Origin: Coleofasciculus sp. S288
GTDB lineage: Bacteria > Cyanobacteriota > Cyanobacteriia > Cyanobacteriales > Coleofasciculaceae
Assembly (NCBI GenBank): GCA_020216575.1
Contig: JAIUYC010000181.1
Span: 1-7,097 of the forward strand
Direction: 5' to 3'
Length of the DNA stretch: 7,097 nt
Part shown: positions 5,253 to 7,097 of the stretch, piece after piece
Numbering within the stretch: position 1 is the stretch's first letter
Layout of the letters: each line of letters opens with the position of its first letter
Notes under the pieces: model-generated
Told to the model about the DNA's origin: nothing
Database searches by the model: none
The model's input: only the letters and a program-made list of their open reading frames with translations
Translations under genes and position numbers: made by a program

Positions 5253-7077
5253 ATTGCAGTTGGTAGAGGGCGGCGTAGCGTCCTCCCAAGTTCATCAGTT
5301 CTGCATGAGTACCGCGTTCTAGAACTTCGCCTTTCTCGATGTAGAGAATTTGCTCGGCTGAAGTGGCGGCTCTCAAATCGTGGGTGATTAAAAACGTCGT
5401 GCTATTTTGGGTGAGCCGTCCCATTGCTTCGGTGACGGTATGCTCGTTTTCGTTGTCTAAGCCAACGGTTGGCTCGTCCAGAATCACAATGCGGGCTTTA
5501 CGCACGGCGGCACGAGCGATCGCAATTCGCTGTCGTTGTCCGCCGGAAAGGGTAGCACCGCGCTCTCCTAACAGGGTGTCATACCCTTGGGGCAGTGCCA
5601 TGATGAAGTCGTGAGCGTTGGCAAGGCGTGCCGCTCTTTTGATTTCTTCATCCGTTGCTCCGAGGGAACCGTAAGCAATGTTGTCGCGGACGCTGGCGGC
5701 AAATAAAACGCTCTCTTGCAGCACGATGCTAACCTGACGGCGCAAGGATTCCAGCTTGTATTCCCGCAAGTCGTGTCCGTCAATGAGGATTTGACCTTCG
5801 ATGGGGTCGTAGAGGCGCAGGAGTAAACTGACTAAGGTTGACTTACCGCCGCCAGAAGGCCCGACGAGTGCCACGCGCTGGCCAGGCTGTGCCTCAAAGT
5901 TGAGGTTGTTTAAGATAATCTTGCCCGGTTCGTAGGCGAAGCTGACATTCTGGAAACGTACCGCACCGCGAAAGGGAGGAGCTTTGATCGCACCTCGCGT
6001 ATCCCGAATATCGGGAGCGGTATCGAGAAGGTCGATAATCCGTTCGCCACTAGCAGTAGCTTTGGCGAGTTGTGCGGTATACTTAGCCAGTTGGCGGGTG
6101 GGTTTAAAGGCGGTCTTGAGGTAAGTGATAAATACCAGTAAGTCTCCTGGCGTTACTGCTCGTGCGATGACAAGTTGCACCCCACGCCACAAAACGAGGG
6201 CAGTTGCGATCGCCACTAATAACTCAATGGTGCGTTGCAATCCCGCCGCCAGTTGCTGCGTTTTAACGCCTTCTTCTAAACTCTTCTCGTTTTCGCTAGA
6301 AAATATAGTTTCTAGCATGCCTTCTAGGGAGAGGGCTTGAACGACTTTAATCGCACCGAGGGCTTCCGCCGCCGTTGAAGCGATCGCACCTTCTCGTTTA
6401 CGCTGCTGGCGAGCTACGCCGTGAATTTGTTTAGTAAGCTTGAGGGTTGATAGTAAAAATAAAGGAAAAACTGCCAGTCCGATTAGGGCTAATTCTGTAT
6501 TCAGCCAGAACATCACCCCTACCATGCCAAATAGGGTAAAGGTATTGACCGCCATGGGTAAAGCTGCCGTCACCGTCACGTCACGCAAGCGATCGGTATC
6601 GCTGGTAATGCGGGTGATTAAGTCGCCACTTTTGGCTTGATTATGAAACGAAAGCGACAAACGCTGGATGTGAGTGTAGAGGTTGGCACGAATCTCCATC
6701 AGAATCCGGCTAGCCGCTAAACTCATGCCAACCAAGCTGAGATATGCCGCCATCGCCCGCAAAGCCGTAGCTGCGACAATTGCCAGGGTTAATAGAGTCA
6801 GGACAGCTATAGGACTAAAATTGCCGATTAAGGGGATATCTGAGGTATTCAAGCTGGCATCCGGCAAGATGATGTAGTCAAAAATATATTTCAGGGGCCA
6901 CGGTTCCAACAATCGGGCGATAATTTCAATGACCAGTCCGATCGCAGAGAGTGTTAGTAACCATCCCTGCTTGCGGATTTGAGGCCAGAACCGCTGCACA
7001 ATCCGCTGCATACCCGGTAACGCGGTTTTAATATTTTTCGGACGCTTTTGTTTCTTCAAGGCTGGTTTATCCCTCAC
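5194..7077 (-). CDS. ABC exporter half-transporter (MsbA/ABCB type, permease-ATPase fusion)
   Basis: An inner-membrane exporter that should work as a homodimer, using ATP to move a lipid, glycolipid, peptide or other amphipathic product out of the cytoplasm. It has 627 residues. An N-terminal basic stretch (about 4-18) is followed by six likely membrane segments near 38-56, 86-116, 172-192, 194-212, 282-301 and 308-322. The nucleotide-binding domain is complete: A-loop Tyr382, Walker A GPSGGGKST (406-414, Lys412), Q-loop Gln454, signature LSGGQ (510-514), Walker B IVILDEP (530-536, Glu535), D-loop GLD (539-541) and switch His566. The start at 7077 is a GTG, preceded by GGAG with a 6-base spacer. 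No in-frame stop lies between it and the window edge, so a longer N-terminus is possible; Met23 (7011) is a shorter alternative. The stop at 5196-5194 touches or overlaps the phosphatase start, which implies an operon and possibly translational coupling. A peptidase domain or lipid-specific motif is not seen, so the cargo is unassigned. Confidence 0.94.
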   Translation of the reverse strand: MRDKPALKKQKRPKNIKTALPGMQRIVQRFWPQIRKQGWLLTLSAIGLVIEIIARLLEPWPLKYIFDYIILPDASLNTSDIPLIGNFSPIAVLTLLTLAIVAATALRAMAAYLSLVGMSLAASRILMEIRANLYTHIQRLSLSFHNQAKSGDLITRITSDTDRLRDVTVTAALPMAVNTFTLFGMVGVMFWLNTELALIGLAVFPLFLLSTLKLTKQIHGVARQQRKREGAIASTAAEALGAIKVVQALSLEGMLETIFSSENEKSLEEGVKTQQLAAGLQRTIELLVAIATALVLWRGVQLVIARAVTPGDLLVFITYLKTAFKPTRQLAKYTAQLAKATASGERIIDLLDTAPDIRDTRGAIKAPPFRGAVRFQNVSFAYEPGKIILNNLNFEAQPGQRVALVGPSGGGKSTLVSLLLRLYDPIEGQILIDGHDLREYKLESLRRQVSIVLQESVLFAASVRDNIAYGSLGATDEEIKRAARLANAHDFIMALPQGYDTLLGERGATLSGGQRQRIAIARAAVRKARIVILDEPTVGLDNENEHTVTEAMGRLTQNSTTFLITHDLRAATSAEQILYIEKGEVLERGTHAELMNLGGRYAALYQLQCAIDSDDQPNEKNSYALRP

Positions 7078-7083
7078 GTTTAA

Positions 7084-7087
7084 CTCC
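7084..7087 (-). promoter_or_regulatory. Shine-Dalgarno-like GGAG before the ABC exporter GTG start
   Basis: The minus strand reads GGAG, 6 bases before the GTG at 7077. It is the main reason to choose this start over Met23. The window ends 10 bases further upstream, so no promoter can be judged. Confidence 0.55.
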
Positions 7088-7097
7088 GGCAGTTGTT

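Larger units (their letters stand above)
284..6387. repeat. HIP1 octamers (GCGATCGC), seven dispersed copies
   Basis: Perfect copies lie at 284-291, 378-385, 1680-1687, 3283-3290, 5516-5523, 6206-6213 and 6380-6387, all inside coding regions; the ABC gene has three. Random sequence would give about one in 65 kb. HIP1 is an established over-represented palindrome of many cyanobacterial genomes, so this is the main taxonomic signal. The range given spans the first to last copy; intervening DNA is not part of the feature. Confidence 0.9.

Noticed and set aside
5363..6877. Several short plus-strand frames opposite the ABC exporter.
   Set aside because: They are shadows of the exporter coding strand, with compositions typical of antisense reading.

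Overview
This is a five-gene window from a cyanobacterium; genus and species cannot be fixed from the sequence. The evidence for cyanobacteria is: seven perfect GCGATCGC (HIP1) octamers in 7.1 kb with several near matches; an SLH-plus-OprB porin of the cyanobacterial 'iron uptake porin' type; a two-domain histidine phosphatase of a kind common in cyanobacteria; and several repeats of a style typical of filamentous or large-genome cyanobacteria. All five genes are on the minus strand, so reading along transcription goes from high to low coordinates. There is no gene-free stretch above 300 bases; the longest gaps are 136 and 121 bases.

Layout in transcription order. (1) 7077-5194: an MsbA/ABCB-type ABC half-exporter with permease and ATPase fused. 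(2) 5252-3864: a two-domain histidine phosphatase whose first domain looks catalytically intact and whose second has lost its catalytic residues. (3) 3831-2698: a GT2-family glycosyltransferase. These three are tightly packed: the ABC and phosphatase frames overlap or abut, and 32 bases separate phosphatase from glycosyltransferase. They are probably one operon, and ABC exporter plus glycosyltransferase suggests making and exporting a glycan, glycolipid or other glycosylated product (inference). (4) After a 136-base gap holding a nested inverted repeat, 2561-1584 is an aldo/keto reductase with a full catalytic tetrad. (5) After a 121-base gap holding a short perfect hairpin, 1462-1 is an outer-membrane porin whose C-terminal end runs off the window.

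The main point of interest is the phosphatase gene. Its C-terminal domain appears to be a decayed pseudophosphatase. The linker after the N-terminal domain's first half carries about 25 extra residues encoded by heptamer-repeat-like DNA, and its last roughly 26 residues are encoded by a long palindromic element. The porin also has an in-frame GC-rich tandem repeat just after its signal peptide. Together the window shows genomic repeats captured in frame inside protein-coding genes. I found no CRISPR array, tRNA, rRNA, transposase or phage gene.
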